Source of the DNA: an uncultured Clostridia bacterium
GTDB taxonomy: Bacteria > Bacillota > Clostridia > Christensenellales > UBA1242
Reading direction: 5' to 3'
Assembly (NCBI GenBank): GCA_947624415.1
Contig: CANQKH010000009.1
Location: forward strand, 1 to 54,945
DNA: 54,945 bases
The notes below the pieces were generated by a model, which saw only the letters and a list, made by a program, of their open reading frames with translations, was not told the DNA's origin and ran no database searches. Positions 1 to 13,700 of the stretch are shown here, one piece after another. A program made the position numbers and the translations under genes. Numbering within the stretch: position 1 is the first letter of the stretch; every line of letters starts with the position of its first letter.

Positions 1-9
1 ATTGTAGTA

Positions 10-35
10 AGTCCTACTATATATAGGCTTTTTTT
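10..35 (+). terminator. weak putative terminator at window edge
   Basis: A short stem (AGtCCTA with TAGGCT, one bulged T) is followed by seven T residues on the plus strand. It could end a plus-strand gene lying left of the window. The stem is only about six pairs. The rest of 1-130 is AT-rich and shows no convincing gene. Confidence 0.3.
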
Positions 36-130
36 ATGCTCTAAAAATGACTAGTTTCAATTAACCTAAACGCCCCCCATATGTCAAGCATTTTTTAGTG
101 TTTTTAAAAAATTTTTAATTTTTTTATTAA

Positions 131-167
131 AAAAAAGACTGAAGCTTATTTTTCTTCAGTCTTTTTT
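131..167 (-). terminator. intrinsic terminator of the rpoB-rpoC operon
   Basis: A perfect 14-bp inverted repeat (AAAAAAGACTGAAG with CTTCAGTCTTTTTT) and a 9-nt loop begins 15 bases beyond the rpoC stop codon. Read on the minus strand, the stem runs into a T-rich tail. It could also work on the plus strand. Confidence 0.9.
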
Positions 168-182
168 ATTAAATTTTCATTT

Positions 183-3100
183 TTATTCGGCAATATCCTC
201 TTCGACTACACCTTCTTCAAGCTCATCATCTTTTATTAATACCGGCATAACAGTCCTATATTTTTTCATCCCTGTTCCCGCAGGTATTAATTTACCGATA
301 ATAACATTTTCCTTAAGGCCAAGTAAATTGTCAATCTTACCCTTTACGGATGCGTCAGTCAAAGTTCTTGAAGTCTCTTGGAATGATGCCGCTGACAGGA
401 AACTTTCTGTTGAAAGAGATGCCTTTGTAATACCAAGTAAGATTCTCTTTACTGTAGCAGGAACACCGCCCTCTTGCAATATTCTTTCATTTTCCTCATC
501 GCATCTATAAACATCAACAATCTCACCTGGAAGAAGTGCTGTGTCTCCAGAAGATTCAACCTTAACCTTCTTCAACATCTGTCTAATAATCAACTCTACG
601 TGTTTATCATTAACTTTAACACCTTGCCCACGATATGTGTCAATAACTTGACTAAGCATATACTCTTGAAGTCCTTTGACACCTCTCATTCTTAGTAAAT
701 CTGCAGGATTAATTGCACCGGCTGTTATTTGTGTTCCAGGTTCTACCATATCACCATTATTTACAAGAAGAACAACAGGCTTCTTAGCCTCATATTCGAT
801 ATCTCCATCGCGAGATGAAACAGTGAAGTAATAATATTTTGTATCCTGCTTAAAAGTAATTTTTCCTGCAACTTCTGAAATTAAGGCTTCACCTTTAGGT
901 CGTCTTGCTTCGAATATTTCTTCGACACGAGGTAAACCTTGTGTAATATCAAGCGCCGAAGCAACACCGCCCGAGTGGAAAGTTCTCATTGTAAGCTGAG
1001 TTCCTGGTTCACCGATAGATTGAGCCGCAATAATACCTACCGCCTCGCCAACGGTAACCATATTTTTATTACTCAAATCTCTTCCGTAACATTTTGCACA
1101 AACACCATGTTTGCATCTGCAAGTAAATAAAGAACGTATTTGAACTTTTGTGATTCCCGCATTTTCGATTTGTGCTGCTTGTTCCTTGGAAATCATAGTG
1201 TTTGCTGGAACTATTAATTCATTTGTTACAGGATTATAAATATCATCAACACTTACTCTTCCATAAATTCTTTCTGCCAAGGTCTCTTGAACTGCACCAT
1301 CGACAACCAAATTGCTAACCCAAATACCCTTTACCTTTTCGCCTAAATCTTCAAAGCAGTCTTCTGTTGTAACCACAACATCTTGTGAGATGTCTACTAG
1401 ACGACGTGTAAGATATCCGGAATCGGCTGTTTTTAAGGCTGTATCTGAAAGTGATTTACGTATACCTCTTGCAGTAATGAAATATTCTATTGGAGAAAGA
1501 CCTTTAACGAATGATGATTTAATAGGTCCAACCCTTTCTCCTGATGCAGTAACCTTTAATCCAATCATACCGCACATAGAGTTTATCTGGTCAGTGCTAC
1601 CACGAGCACCCGATACATACATTATTTTGAATGGGTTATAATCATCCATGTTTGCAACTACTGCTTCAACAACTTTTGATTTTGTTTCCTCCCAGTAATC
1701 GTTATTTATCTTTATTCTTTCTTCGTTTGTAATAAGTCCTCTTCTAAATAGTTTTTCATTCTCTCGAACCTTTTCTTCTGCTTCTGCGATAAGAGCTGCT
1801 TTTTGCTCTGGCTCTGCTATATCGAATGCATTAACGGTTAATGCACCTAATGTTGAATATTTATATCCTGTTGCTTTTATTCTATCAACAAGTTTTGCAC
1901 ATTCAGTTGTTCCATGTTTATCATAAGCCTTTGCAAGAATATTTCCAAGGTCCTTCTTATTAATATCTCTATTTAATTCAAGTTCGCAATAGTTGTCAGG
2001 GTTTGTTCTGTCAACGTATCCAAGATCTTGAGGTATTTGCTCATTAAATAATATTCTACCAACTGAAGTTTCAACAAGCTTTCTATAAACTTTTCCATCA
2101 ACCTCTTTTTCAAGTCTAACTTTAATCTTTGCTTGCAGGTGTAAGCGTTGAGTTTGATATGCAATTATTGCTTCTTCTTTTGAAGCAAATATGTTACCCT
2201 CACCTATCACACCAGGTTTGATCATTGTCATATATGCACATCCAAGAATTATATCTTGTGATGGTGTTACGATTGGATCGCCATCTGACAATTTTAATAT
2301 ATTGTTTGACGCAAGCATTAATGTTCTCGCTTCTGCTCTAGCATCAAGCGAAAGAGGAACGTGGATTGACATTTGGTCGCCATCAAAGTCGGCGTTGAAC
2401 GCAGCACAGACTGATGGGTGTAATTTTATGGCTCTTCCCTCTACCAAAACAGGCTCAAACGCTTGGACAGATAATCTGTGAAGAGTTGGGGCACGGTTTA
2501 AGAATACTGGATGATCTTTAATTACATCGGCAAGAATATCCCAAACAATTGGTTTTTCCTTTTCGATCATTCTCTTTGCTGATTTTATATTGTGTGATTT
2601 ATTTAAATCCACCAATCTATTCATTATAAATGGTTTAAATAATTCCAATGCCATTTCCTTTGGAACACCGCATTGATACATCTTTAATTCTGGGCCAACA
2701 ACAATAACCGAACGACCAGAATAGTCGACACGCTTACCAAGAAGGTTTAATCTAAATCTACCTTGCTTACCACCAAGCATAGCAGTTAATGATTTTAAAT
2801 CTCTCTGCTTTGAAGATTGAACCGCTTTCCCTCTTTTACCATTATCAATAAGATTGTCTACTGCTTCTTGTAGCATTCTTTTTTCGTTTCTAACGATAAC
2901 ATCAGGAGCACCAAGTTCCATCAATTTTTTAAGTCGATTATTTCTATTTATAACCCTTCTATAAAGATCATTGAGATCGCTTGTTGCATATCTTCCACCA
3001 TCAATTGGAACCATAGGTCTTAAATCAGGTGGAATAACAGGAATAACATCGAGCACCATCCAAGTTGGATTGTTTCCGCTTTTTATAAAGGATTCAACAA

Positions 3101-3737
3101 CATCAAGTTTCTTTATTGCCTTCATCCTTCTTTGACCTTTTAATGTCAATAAAGCTTCCTTTAGGCTTTTAGACTCCTTTTCAAGGTCTACTTCACCCAA
3201 CAACCTCTTAATTGCAGATGCACCCATTCCAACTTCAAATGCGTCAGCACCATATTTTTCCAAAGCATCATGATATTCCTTGTCTGTGATAACTTGTTTA
3301 TATGCAAGATCAGTCTTCTTTGGATCAAGAACAACGTAGCAAACATAATAAACTATTTGTTCAAGCATTTTTGGTGTCATTTCAAGCAACGTCCCTATCT
3401 TTGATGGAACATTTCTAAAAAACCAAATATGAGTGCATGGGGCAGCAAGTTCTATGTGCCCCATTCTCTCTCTACGAACCTTGGCTCGTGTTACTTCAAC
3501 TCCACACTTATCACAAACTACACCTCTATATCGAACTCTTTTGTATCTTCCGCATTGGCATTCCCAATCTTTTCTTGGTCCAAATATTTTTTCACAAAAA
3601 AGTCCATCTCTCTCAGGTTTTTGTGTTCTGTAATTGATAGTTTCAGGTTTTGTAACTTCACCATGCGACCATTCCCTTATTTTTTCAGGTGAAGCAATAC
3701 CTATTTTTATAGAATCGAAATTGTTTAATTCAAACAT
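183..3737 (-). CDS. rpoC: DNA-directed RNA polymerase subunit beta' (RpoC)
   Basis: Largest core subunit of RNA polymerase; it carries the catalytic Mg2+ site. At 1184 residues it is normal for Firmicutes. The N-terminal zinc-binding segment has four Cys (CQCGRYKR then CDKCGV). The catalytic loop NADFDGDQ lies near residues 448-455, followed by SIHVPLS where most homologues have AVHVPLS. The second Cys cluster ([12 protein letters not shown]) and the trigger-loop/bridge-helix region ([18 protein letters not shown]) are both present. The start is the ATG at 3737, behind an AAGGGGA ribosome site. It follows rpoB by 17 bases and is surely cotranscribed with it; the operon ends at the hairpin at 131-167. 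Confidence 0.99.
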   Translation of the reverse strand: MFELNNFDSIKIGIASPEKIREWSHGEVTKPETINYRTQKPERDGLFCEKIFGPRKDWECQCGRYKRVRYRGVVCDKCGVEVTRAKVRRERMGHIELAAPCTHIWFFRNVPSKIGTLLEMTPKMLEQIVYYVCYVVLDPKKTDLAYKQVITDKEYHDALEKYGADAFEVGMGASAIKRLLGEVDLEKESKSLKEALLTLKGQRRMKAIKKLDVVESFIKSGNNPTWMVLDVIPVIPPDLRPMVPIDGGRYATSDLNDLYRRVINRNNRLKKLMELGAPDVIVRNEKRMLQEAVDNLIDNGKRGKAVQSSKQRDLKSLTAMLGGKQGRFRLNLLGKRVDYSGRSVIVVGPELKMYQCGVPKEMALELFKPFIMNRLVDLNKSHNIKSAKRMIEKEKPIVWDILADVIKDHPVFLNRAPTLHRLSVQAFEPVLVEGRAIKLHPSVCAAFNADFDGDQMSIHVPLSLDARAEARTLMLASNNILKLSDGDPIVTPSQDIILGCAYMTMIKPGVIGEGNIFASKEEAIIAYQTQRLHLQAKIKVRLEKEVDGKVYRKLVETSVGRILFNEQIPQDLGYVDRTNPDNYCELELNRDINKKDLGNILAKAYDKHGTTECAKLVDRIKATGYKYSTLGALTVNAFDIAEPEQKAALIAEAEEKVRENEKLFRRGLITNEERIKINNDYWEETKSKVVEAVVANMDDYNPFKIMYVSGARGSTDQINSMCGMIGLKVTASGERVGPIKSSFVKGLSPIEYFITARGIRKSLSDTALKTADSGYLTRRLVDISQDVVVTTEDCFEDLGEKVKGIWVSNLVVDGAVQETLAERIYGRVSVDDIYNPVTNELIVPANTMISKEQAAQIENAGITKVQIRSLFTCRCKHGVCAKCYGRDLSNKNMVTVGEAVGIIAAQSIGEPGTQLTMRTFHSGGVASALDITQGLPRVEEIFEARRPKGEALISEVAGKITFKQDTKYYYFTVSSRDGDIEYEAKKPVVLLVNNGDMVEPGTQITAGAINPADLLRMRGVKGLQEYMLSQVIDTYRGQGVKVNDKHVELIIRQMLKKVKVESSGDTALLPGEIVDVYRCDEENERILQEGGVPATVKRILLGITKASLSTESFLSAASFQETSRTLTDASVKGKIDNLLGLKENVIIGKLIPAGTGMKKYRTVMPVLIKDDELEEGVVEEDIAE

Positions 3738-3754
3738 ATCAAATCCCCTTTTTA

Positions 3755-6700
3755 TTATTGATCATCAAAATCGCCGAAATCATCAAAGAGATCGAGATTA
3801 TCAAGTTCTGTATTCTTTGTTGTTTCTTCAAACACTTCGGTTAATTCTTTATCTTCTTCCGTTTTTTCATCATCAAGATGTTCATCAAAATCAAATATGC
3901 CTTCTGAAAGATCTTTTTCTGTTTCATGGGCAAGTGTATTTGGTTGGTCTTGTTCATCCTGACTCAACTCAGAAAGTGAAATCTCCTTATCTCCTTCTGC
4001 TAAAATTTTAACGTCTAATCCTAATGCCTGCAATTCCTTTACCAAAACTTTGAATGATTCTGGAATACCTGGTTCTGCGATTGGCAGACCTTTAATAATC
4101 GACTCGTATGTTCTTAATCTACCATTAAGGTCATCGGATTTTACTGTTAACATTTCTTGAAGGATGTGGCTTGCGCCATATGCTTCTAGAGCCCAAACTT
4201 CCATTTCACCAAATCTTTGACCACCAAACAATGATTTTCCTCCAAGAGGCTGTTGGGTAATCAAAGCGTATGGACCTATTGAACGTGCGTGAATCTTTGA
4301 ATCAACCATGTGTTCAAGTTTTAACATATATTTAACACCGACAGTTGAAAGGTTGTCAAATGGCTCACCTGTTCTTCCATCGTATAATTGCATTTTACCA
4401 TCTGGCCTAAAGTTATTTTCTACTAGAAGTTCACGAATGTCTTCTGTTGTAGCACCATCAAAAGCAGGAGTTGCAACCTTCCATCCTAATGTTTTTGCAA
4501 CTAGTCCAAGGTGAACTTCCATAACCTGACCAATATTCATACGTGATGGAATACCTAAAGGGCTTAAAACAATATCTATTGGTTGCCCATTTGCCATATA
4601 TGGCATATCAGCTTCTGGTAGGACTATAGAAACAACACCTTTGTTGCCATGACGTCCAGACATTTTATCTCCGACAGATATCTTTCTCTTTTGAGCAACG
4701 GTTACTCGAACCATCATGTTAACTCCAGGTTCAAGGTCGTCTTTGTTCTTCTTAGAAAAGACTTGAACATCAACAACAACACCGCCTTTACCATGTTGAA
4801 CGCGGAGAGATGTATCTCTAACATCTCTTGCTTTATCACCAAATATAGCACGTAATAGTCTTTCTTCTGGTGTCAGATCCGTTTCACCCTTTGGTGTTAC
4901 CTTTCCAACCAATATATCGTTTGGATGAACCTCGGCACCTATTCTTATAATACCATTTTCATCAAGGTCTTTTAATGCATCCTCACCAAGATTTGGTATA
5001 TCTCTTGTTATAACTTCATCACCTAACTTTGTTGTTCTACATTTAATCTCATGGTCATAAAGTGTTATAGAAGTATAAACATCTTCCTTAACAAGTCTTT
5101 CGCTTATTAAAATAGCATCCTCGAAGTTTTGACCTTCCCAGTTCATATACGCGATTAAAACATTTTTACCAACCGCCAATTCACCTTTTTCAGTTGAATA
5201 ACCATCAGTCAAAACATCTCCTTCGTTTACCATTTCACCTTTTACAACGCAGGGTCTTTGGTTAAAGCAAACATCATCATTTGCTTTCGCAAACTTAATT
5301 ACAGGATAAATATCTTCGTCGCCTTTTTCAGTTAACACTCTAATTTCATCTGCAGAAACATAACTTACCCTTCCTGCTCGTTTTGCAAGAACTACACAGC
5401 CGCTATCATGTGCAGCAACCGCCTCCATACCTGTTCCAACAATTGGTGCTTCAGGACGAATTACAGGCACAGCCTGACGTTGCATATTCGCTCCCATTAA
5501 GGCACGGTTTGCTTCATCCCCGTTTACAAAAGGAATCAACGATGTTGCAACCGAGATAAGTTGTTTTGGTGAAACGTCCATGTAATCAACTTTATTTACA
5601 GGAACATCGATATTTGTTGAGCCATGACGACAAATTATATGGGTATTTATAAAATGACCTTCTTCATCGAGTGGCTCTATTGCCTGTGCAATATAACTAT
5701 CATTTTCCACGTCTGCCATTTTATAAACTATATCCCTTGTAACAATGCCCTTTTCCTTGTCAACTACTCTATATGGAGTTTCTAGGAAACCATAGTCATT
5801 TACTCTTACATAAGTTGCAAGCGTGTTTAAAAGACCAATTGATTGTCCTTCTGGAGTTTCAATAGGACAAATTCTTCCATAGTGAGTATAGTGAATATCA
5901 CGAATTTCAGGATCAGCTCTTTCCTTTTTAATACCTCCAGGACCAATTGCGGAAACACGTCTTTTTTGTGTTATACCCGAAAGAGGATTCTTTTGATCCA
6001 TGATTTGAGAAAGTTGTGATTGAGAGAAGAAATCTCTTACTGCCTTATTTACAGCTTTTGGATTCATAATTTGTGAAGGAGTAACTTCAACAAATTCTCT
6101 TCCTTGCAATGTCTCCTTTACGTTGGTTGAAAGTTTTGTAACGCCCGCTCTAAATGCATTACATGTGAGTTCACCAACAGTGGCAACTCTCTTATTTGAT
6201 AAGTGTTCAATTTTATCAATTCCTGCAAAACCTTCAAGAACATCGAGATAAACAGATATTGTTGCCAAAATATCATCCATTGTGAGAGTGGTAATGATTA
6301 AATCTTTGGCATTTTCTTTTATAGCCTTTAAGGCATCTTCTTTATCTGGGTGATCATTTAAGATTTGCTTTAAAACAGGATAATAAACGTCTTCAAAAAT
6401 TCCATATTGTTCTTGCTGGCAATCTAAAACTTCAGACAAATTTACGCGATTATTTCCTCTCATTAAGTGTCTATGACCATTAAATTGTATCCAGACCTCG
6501 TTAATACCAGCATTTTGAACGAGTTTTGCACTTTCTGGCGTAAACTCCTCGCCTGCTTTTACTAAAATTTCATCTTCATAGATAATATTGTCTGCATTAA
6601 TAAGTCCAGGCAATCTCTCTTTAAGAGATAGTTTCTTGTTTACTTTGTATCTTCCTACGCTTGAAAGATTGTAATAAGCATCTGTAAAGAACGATGCATT

Positions 6701-7462
6701 AATAAACGCCCGTGTGCTTTCTACAGAAGGAACATCTGTTGGCCTTGTTTTTCTTGAAAATTCAAGAAGAGCCTCGTCCTGTGTAACTTGTGTTTCCTTT
6801 TCAACAACGTATTTAATATATCTGTTTTCCCCAAAAAGTCGAACAATTTCTTCGTTTGTAAAACCAAAACATTTAAGAAAAACACCTAAACTTATAACAT
6901 TCTTTCTTTCAAGCACAATTTTTAAATTCTCATTTGCCCCCTGCTTTATTTCAATCCAAGGTCCATGGACAGGAATAATTTGTGCTTTTAATGTAGCATT
7001 ATTCTCTTTTTCGCGTTGCATATAAACGCTTGGTGCTCTAACAATTTGATTTATGACAACTCTCTCAATTCCATTAAAAATAAATGAACCTTGATCAGTC
7101 ATCATAGGGATATCCCCCATAAATACCTCTTGTTCAACCGCTTGTCCCGTTTCTTCAACAACAAAACGTGCCTTTACCTTTAATGGAGCAGAATATGTTG
7201 CCCCTCTTCTTTTGCACTCCTTGATATCATATTTAGGTTCACTAAATGGCAAAATTTCTGTTATATAAAGTTTTGCTTTACCAGAATAATCAGTGAGTGG
7301 GAAAAACTCATCAAGGACCCTCTTGATACCTTTTTCCAAAAAGTTCTTGTATGACTTCTTTTGAATCTCCAAAAGTGGTGGAACACTTATAAGTTCTTGG
7401 TGATGTCCAAAAGTTTGCCTTACAATTTTTCCTTGTTTTACTTTTCTTACATTGACAGCCAT
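3755..7462 (-). CDS. rpoB: DNA-directed RNA polymerase subunit beta (RpoB)
   Basis: Second core subunit of RNA polymerase, forming the pincer and the rifampicin pocket. It has 1235 residues, with the usual lobes, the [11 protein letters not shown] rifampicin region (about residues 485-505), GRHGNKGV and the C-terminal [18 protein letters not shown] clamp-binding segment. The last 60 or so residues form an acidic tail. The ATG at 7462 follows a strong AAGGAGA site. In E. coli numbering the rifampicin pocket has Ile at 514, Gln at 526 and Ile at 533, while Asp516 and Ser531 are kept. The upstream neighbour is a giant lipoprotein gene, not rplJ-rplL, so rpoBC is an independent operon here. Confidence 0.99.
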   Translation of the reverse strand: MAVNVRKVKQGKIVRQTFGHHQELISVPPLLEIQKKSYKNFLEKGIKRVLDEFFPLTDYSGKAKLYITEILPFSEPKYDIKECKRRGATYSAPLKVKARFVVEETGQAVEQEVFMGDIPMMTDQGSFIFNGIERVVINQIVRAPSVYMQREKENNATLKAQIIPVHGPWIEIKQGANENLKIVLERKNVISLGVFLKCFGFTNEEIVRLFGENRYIKYVVEKETQVTQDEALLEFSRKTRPTDVPSVESTRAFINASFFTDAYYNLSSVGRYKVNKKLSLKERLPGLINADNIIYEDEILVKAGEEFTPESAKLVQNAGINEVWIQFNGHRHLMRGNNRVNLSEVLDCQQEQYGIFEDVYYPVLKQILNDHPDKEDALKAIKENAKDLIITTLTMDDILATISVYLDVLEGFAGIDKIEHLSNKRVATVGELTCNAFRAGVTKLSTNVKETLQGREFVEVTPSQIMNPKAVNKAVRDFFSQSQLSQIMDQKNPLSGITQKRRVSAIGPGGIKKERADPEIRDIHYTHYGRICPIETPEGQSIGLLNTLATYVRVNDYGFLETPYRVVDKEKGIVTRDIVYKMADVENDSYIAQAIEPLDEEGHFINTHIICRHGSTNIDVPVNKVDYMDVSPKQLISVATSLIPFVNGDEANRALMGANMQRQAVPVIRPEAPIVGTGMEAVAAHDSGCVVLAKRAGRVSYVSADEIRVLTEKGDEDIYPVIKFAKANDDVCFNQRPCVVKGEMVNEGDVLTDGYSTEKGELAVGKNVLIAYMNWEGQNFEDAILISERLVKEDVYTSITLYDHEIKCRTTKLGDEVITRDIPNLGEDALKDLDENGIIRIGAEVHPNDILVGKVTPKGETDLTPEERLLRAIFGDKARDVRDTSLRVQHGKGGVVVDVQVFSKKNKDDLEPGVNMMVRVTVAQKRKISVGDKMSGRHGNKGVVSIVLPEADMPYMANGQPIDIVLSPLGIPSRMNIGQVMEVHLGLVAKTLGWKVATPAFDGATTEDIRELLVENNFRPDGKMQLYDGRTGEPFDNLSTVGVKYMLKLEHMVDSKIHARSIGPYALITQQPLGGKSLFGGQRFGEMEVWALEAYGASHILQEMLTVKSDDLNGRLRTYESIIKGLPIAEPGIPESFKVLVKELQALGLDVKILAEGDKEISLSELSQDEQDQPNTLAHETEKDLSEGIFDFDEHLDDEKTEEDKELTEVFEETTKNTELDNLDLFDDFGDFDDQ

Positions 7463-7494
7463 AATTTCTCCTTCTTATCGTGAGAATAAAACAC

Positions 7495-7534
7495 AAAAAA
7501 GGACTTTATGGCACAAAAAATCCCATAATAGTCC
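7495..7534 (-). terminator. terminator/attenuator in the rpoB leader
   Basis: GGACTATTATGG pairs with CCATAAAGTCC on the minus strand: eleven pairs with one bulged T, an 11-nt loop, then six T residues. It lies between the consensus promoter (7591-7620) and the rpoB ribosome site (about 7467-7476), so transcripts from that promoter must read through it. This layout is typical of attenuation. Leader sequence GTGAGAG near 7570-7575 can also pair with TCTCAC just before the ribosome site, a possible alternative fold. Confidence 0.7.
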
Positions 7535-7590
7535 CCATTATTAAGTTTAACGGCTTAAAATTATCTTCACTCTCACAAAAAATCTTAAAT

Positions 7591-7620
7591 ATTATATCAA
7601 ATAAGACACTAAAATGTCAA
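7591..7620 (-). promoter_or_regulatory. consensus sigma-A promoter of rpoB-rpoC
   Basis: On the minus strand TTGACA (7615-7620) and TATAAT (7591-7596) are both perfect consensus hexamers, 18 bases apart. The predicted start is near 7584, giving a leader of about 120 nt that contains the hairpin at 7495-7534. Confidence 0.85.
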
Positions 7621-7729
7621 CACTTTTTTGATATTTTATACAATTTTTTTTATTTTTTAATAACAAACTTTGTCTTATTTTGATGAATAAAAATAAAATG
7701 CCTCACAATTTCCTATTCTTTGCACACAT

Positions 7730-7763
7730 AAAAAAGTTCCAGGCTGTTTGCCTGAAACTTTTT
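7730..7763 (-). terminator. terminator of the giant lipoprotein gene
   Basis: On the minus strand GTTTCAGGC pairs with GCCTGGAAC (nine pairs including one G-T wobble, 5-nt loop) and flanking A and T runs extend the stem. The T-tract is read at 7735-7730. The stem begins at the stop codon of the 11.4 kb gene, separating it from rpoB. Confidence 0.85.
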
Positions 7764-10700
7764 TACATCTTATTGAGCCAATCAATATTGTCCTCAAAAT
7801 ATAATGTGCTTAGTTTTTCACCACTTGAAACCCAAACCCTTATAGGATTGATATTTAGTTCGTTTAATATCTCTCCATTAGTTAGATTCTTGTATTTTGG
7901 AGTTGTAATCTCATTTGGGTCTTCAATAGAAAGATAGTTGTAAGTGTTTTGTTTCTCATCGGTTGCTGATGATATTCCGATATTAACGCATATGATACTT
8001 ATATAGTAATTACCTTCTGCATCTCTATAAACCTCTTTTTTAACAAGAGATGAAATTTCAAACGACTCAACCATAGTTAATGTTTGATCAGCATCCGCCG
8101 TTCCCAATTTAAACTCTCCTTCATTTATCGCATTTCCCCCTCCGGCACATTCGACAAACTGATTATTCTGGATAGTTCCACTAAAATCATGAACATACTT
8201 AAAATCATATTCTTTTTGACTTTCATTATCTCCATTATTTGATGTTAAAATATACTTCCTGTCAATTGATGTTGTTAAAGGTTTTATTATATTTGATTTT
8301 CCAATTTCAACATCATAGTTAGAATATAGCAATTTACTTTCATGTTTTACCGGCCTACTTCCTTCATTCTTTTTGGTCTCGTCAATTTTAGTCGATGCCG
8401 TATATGTATTCATAGTCCCTGGCTTGAGTTTAAATAATGTTCTTACAATCTTTTTATCTTCAGTTCTTAAAAGATTGTATGAAGTTTGTCTTGTTACAAT
8501 ATCGTAAAAGGCATCAATCTCATAAACACCAGAAATACCACTATAGCCATTTGAATCTTGTTTTACTTCCTTGAAATCAAATTCGCCATAATCAAAAATT
8601 TGATATTTGTTGCCATATAAATTATTAAATATTGTCTTCTCAAATGATTTTTCATCTTGGCTAGCATACTCCCAAGACGATTTACCAAAATTGTTAACAC
8701 TTAATGATATCTTATGATTCTTTGCCTTTGTTTCAAATGATGCATAAGGTTTAAAATTGCTTGTGTATTTATTTAAATCAACAGAATCAGGTTCAGGATA
8801 AGACTGGCTATGCCCATAGAAATAAACTTCATTGATTTTTACGTTATCTACATCTTGTGATTTAATGTTGTAATTATAGTCTACTTCCTGGTTTTCCGCT
8901 TTCGCAACTGCAAAATCATTCACACTGCCAACAGCACGAGTATCATATATTTTTGCCGTAATAGATGAAGTTGTATAACAATATGATAAATTTAATGGTC
9001 TATTTGATGGAATTGAACCAATCAAACCGCCAACACCAGCAGTAGTTTCTAGTCCTGCGACATTGCTGTCAATCGAAAGATCCGCCCAGCAATAACTTTG
9101 AGACAAATCAACAGACGCATGCGAATCGTAAGTAACGTTTCCTATAATACCACCAAGACATGGATTAGTATTATTGCCAACAATCGACAATGAGGAAGAT
9201 TTAATTGCAACTTCTTTCGCAACCAAACTTGACGAAACTGTTCCGACAGCACCTCCCAATATAGTTGAACCGACAATATCTCCGTTGACAATGCACCTAT
9301 CTAAAGTAGATATTTCATTTGCAGAGCTAACTAAACCTACCAGGCCACCTATATTTTTTATTGGACTTTCTTTCTCAGAGTTGACAACTCTAAAACTTTG
9401 TTCCATTACAGCATTAGAAATATATCCTCCACTAAATAAGCCTGTAATACCACCAACAGCAGTTGCTGCTTTTGGAATACTTGTAAATATACTCTCAATA
9501 TTATTATTATCAGAAACGTGAGAATAATTTAATTTTCCGCTGTTTTCACCGGCAATAAGTCCGCCATAGTATTTTGCTTTAATTTGCAATCCGTCATATA
9601 CATCAGCATAGGTTTTATCAACCCTGCCTCCACTTCCAATTCCGCCATAAGCCAATCCCGCCATAGCACCAGAAATAGAAGTTAAGGTGTTTATATGAGC
9701 ATTCTTTACTACACCGCTTCCAATATAACCGATTAAGCCACCGGCATAAGAAAACTTGTCTTCATTGCCAGCATTTTCAATATAACTTTGAGAATTGTTG
9801 TCAGGTGAATAAATCGACCAAATATTAGAATCAGAATATATATCTTTTATTTCAAACTTGCTAACCGCTCTACCAATAATACCGCCTACGAAGTTTAATC
9901 CAGAAACTGCCGTTAAGTTATTCTGTGAACCATTGACAGTAATATCATATATGTATCCAAATTTTAATGTTCCTGCCAATGTTCCCACATTAACAGCATT
10001 ATTAAATTTAACTTCACGTGGCAAGATGCTTAAATTTTTAACAACACCCTCTCTATTTGCACTAAATCCTATTTGGGCAAATAGTCCACCATTTGTCAAT
10101 TGATCCATACTTGCGAGAGAAATAGCTTGTATTTCCATTCCATTTCCTTCAAGAGAACCAGCAAAAATCACTTTATTAAGTGCCGAATAACTTTCTGCCT
10201 CTAAGTAACTTACATCACTAACCATTCTGTATGCACCTGTATTCAAGCCATTGGATGCAGTCTCGTTTAAAATTTCACTCTCCATACTTTGATAATCATC
10301 AATTAGTCTTGGATTGTGTTTTGTTCCTCTATTTGGTGCTGACACGTCATCAAGATAGAAATATGTTATATTTCCTGTGCCCTCATCAACTTCCGAATAA
10401 GAGAAGTTTCTCAAAGATAATGCTTTAACATTTGGCGCAACAAGTTCTAGTCTATTTTTTGCAAAGGTAATTAATTCCGTTCTAAATATTGTATTACTCT
10501 GTGAACTTCCATGTTTAACATTTTCGTCATCTGTTTTAATAATTACCTTTTCAGTTGAAGGAATGAAATCTACAAAATCACCATTGTTTTTACCTTGAGA
10601 ATAGAACCAAACTGCATTTGTAGAAATTTGTTCGTTGTAAGAAAAATCTTCGAAATAATTGCCAATTTCTGCAAAATTTTCAGATTTTAGTTTTTCAACA

Positions 10701-13700
10701 CCTTCGTAATTTACATTATATAAGTCAATATTAATATCTTTATCGCCATTTTCTTTTGATGCATTCTCAGAAAGATAGAAACAGTTTTCAAATTCACCAT
10801 AGATATCTTCAATGAAATTATCTCGAACAAAGCCTGCAGATGCTGTAGTCTTGCTTCTTAAAATTGAAAGAGAGAAACAATTCCTAATTATTGATGCATT
10901 TGCATGACAGAATCCAGACATTGATCCACTTGATGCTGAAAGATTAATATCCGAATAGCAATCTTTTATTAACCCCTCATTTTGATAAATGAACCCTGCT
11001 CCAGGAAGAGAAGATATGATGTTGCTGTTTTCATCAGTGCTGTATAAAGACTCAGTGGATTGAGCACCGGCAACATAACTTGTAATTATTTGCGCTTGTG
11101 ATGAATTTGTAATAGCAAAGCCAGACACGTGCTGATTATAGTGTGAATTGTTTATTAAGTTGCCTTCTTTGAAATAACAAGCCGCAACTTTTTTATTATT
11201 TCTTGCAACAACACCCGCCAAATTAAATGGCACTTTTGCATTCATACTTACACTGCAATTAGTTATAAAACCAAGGTTTGTTCCTGCAACACCGCCAACG
11301 TAACTGTTTCCATTTAAGGCATTATCTGCTTTTATAGTAAGATAATAATTGCCATCGCTAGTTTTTGCCGTAAAGACGCTACAATTTGTTATTATTCCAT
11401 AATTTTCTGCAGTAACAGAACCAAAAATAAACGAATCCGATGTAGTGATAAATTTAACGGTTCTTAAACCATTTAATTCATAAATATCATTAGGTTGAGT
11501 ATTTAAATCATTACCTTGCTCCGATGGTAAATAGTTTACAATTAAATTCTTTACCGTCGCTCCGTCTTCAACACTACTAAATATACCTATGGAAGATAAA
11601 TTCCCCATATTGTATTCGCCAGAGAAGTTTATACTATGTCCATTTCCATCAAATGAAGCAAAATTCCCGGCAATAGGCATAAATTGCTCTTCACCTCTTT
11701 CTGCATCATAAGCATTTGGCAAGTTAATGTCATTTAGAAGAATATAATAGCCACCCGCCATCATGTTTGTAAAGTCATCATAGTCATAAATAGGAATTGG
11801 ACTTTCTTCACTACTTGTTGAATAAACATTTAATATTATTATTGTTGAGATATTATTTGATTTAATGTCTGGACTTTCTGGTCCTGTTTCTCTAGAATAA
11901 ACACTATAAGTTCCATTCTCAAACGTAAAGTTGACATTATATTTTATAAAGTAGAATTTTTCTTCAGGTAAATGAGTCCTTTTTGGTTGTATTCTCAACC
12001 CATTATAATTAAGATAATAATTTTCTCCACTAAGAAGAATGTTGTTTGAATAACCAATATAAGGAGATAATGCTTTTAAATCCTCATCTATTTCTTCAGT
12101 CGCAACATTATAACTTGGTTGCTCGGTTGAAATTAAATTTGTAAAAACTCTCCACATTCCCATAGTTTCAAGTTCATTAATAAATTCCTCAACCTTATTT
12201 ACAACACTTTGATTATTTGTATCATATTCAAGATAGTCATAAATATCAATTTCAAGATTATAATAAGAACCAACTTGTATATTGATTATACCATTACTCA
12301 TTCCTTTAACTATATCTGGATTTTTAACATTTTCACCATTGTAATTTAATACAAATTCTTGAATACAAATCTTTGTTCTGCTTTCGGCATTTCGAATAAC
12401 TCCACTATCTGTTTGAGATGCTGTAGTTATAATTTCAAACTGACTGCCATCAACATAATTTATAGAATTTCCAGTAATAGTCAAATAATACGAGCCGTTC
12501 TCATATGAAATTTGCCCCAACTGGTTGTTTGATGATACCAAAGTAATATTATCTTTATTAAATCCATAAGATTCTAGTTTTAATTTATATTTTAAACCTC
12601 TTGCAACATTATAAACACGATAATAATTCCCTTCTGTTACTCCATCTTTACCTTCTATTTCAACTGCAACAAAATTTTGAATTTTAACAGTTAAGTCTAT
12701 GCTTGCCGTGTGAACAACTGCTCCATCCTTATAAATTAATACATTAAAGCGCGATATACTTAAATCTGAAACGTTTTGAGAACTTATATCATAACGAATA
12801 TATATAACTCCATTATATGGATTATAAAGATTTTTGTCTTCCTCATCTCCAGACTTTTTATTATACGCTTCTACAAGTTCACTAAGTTCGATTCTAAATC
12901 CTGTTCCCAACTGATGACCTGAGACAACACCATCGTTAAACATCTTTTTGTTGTTGTCTGCATATCTCGCAAGAAGACTAAATTGAGCAGATGCCCTTCC
13001 TAGCGTGTAATTTTGACTATCATTTTCAATTATAATATAATCAAAATCACTATCCTCAGGGTTGATTGTAATTTCTAACATTCCGCTTTCGCCAGGGTAT
13101 GCATACTCAGAAGATGCTCCTAAACTCATACTTTCGTTAATTTCCCTTACCGAAGTATAATTATCAATAATAACTGCAGTAACATTTGTTTTTTCAAAAT
13201 CAATTGGAATTGTTAATGTAACATCTGAATTGCTTGCTGATTGTAAATACAAAATGTATCGGCCATAAATATTTTGATTATATCTTTCTATATAGACGCT
13301 TGAGTTTGTATTAACACTAACGACCATCTTATAAGTGATTTTATATAGTCCATTTATGAGGTCATCCTTTGTGAGATTGCCAGTAAGCCTTGTGATGGAA
13401 ACTTTAAATAAATAATTTGCTTGATCACTAATTGCATATTCACAATTTGTTATATTCCCTTGTAAATCTTCACCTTCTAGACCTAAAATTTTATAGAAAG
13501 GAATGTCCTCCTCTGCATCTGTGGACATTATTTCCAATTCATCATTTACTGTTTTACTTGTCTGAATTGGAACTGAATTATAATTAATATTATTTAAACT
13601 AATAGCACCATATTTATAATCAACTGCAGTTTCTTTTAATGCCTTATTAACATTTGCAATATAATCTGCATCGCCATTGCCCAAGTTGACTTTTAAAATA

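Noticed and set aside
328-7025. Plus-strand open frames opposite rpoC and rpoB (for example 1312-1641, 2191-2481, 6714-7025)
   Set aside because: They are antisense to highly conserved polymerase genes, have no ribosome site or domain, and mirror the codon pattern of the real genes.
7535-7584. L10 leader or riboswitch in the rpoB leader
   Set aside because: No recognisable riboswitch core or ribosomal-protein-binding fold; only a hairpin with T-run could be supported.
7480-7937. Two plus-strand frames between rpoB and the giant gene
   Set aside because: They run through the rpoB promoter, attenuator hairpin and the upstream terminator; low-complexity AT-rich translation with no ribosome site.
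9174-9521. 115-codon plus-strand frame inside the giant lipoprotein gene
   Set aside because: No ribosome site or recognisable domain; it is the complement of the GLUG repeat codons. The same holds for 13677-13976 and 16056-16319.
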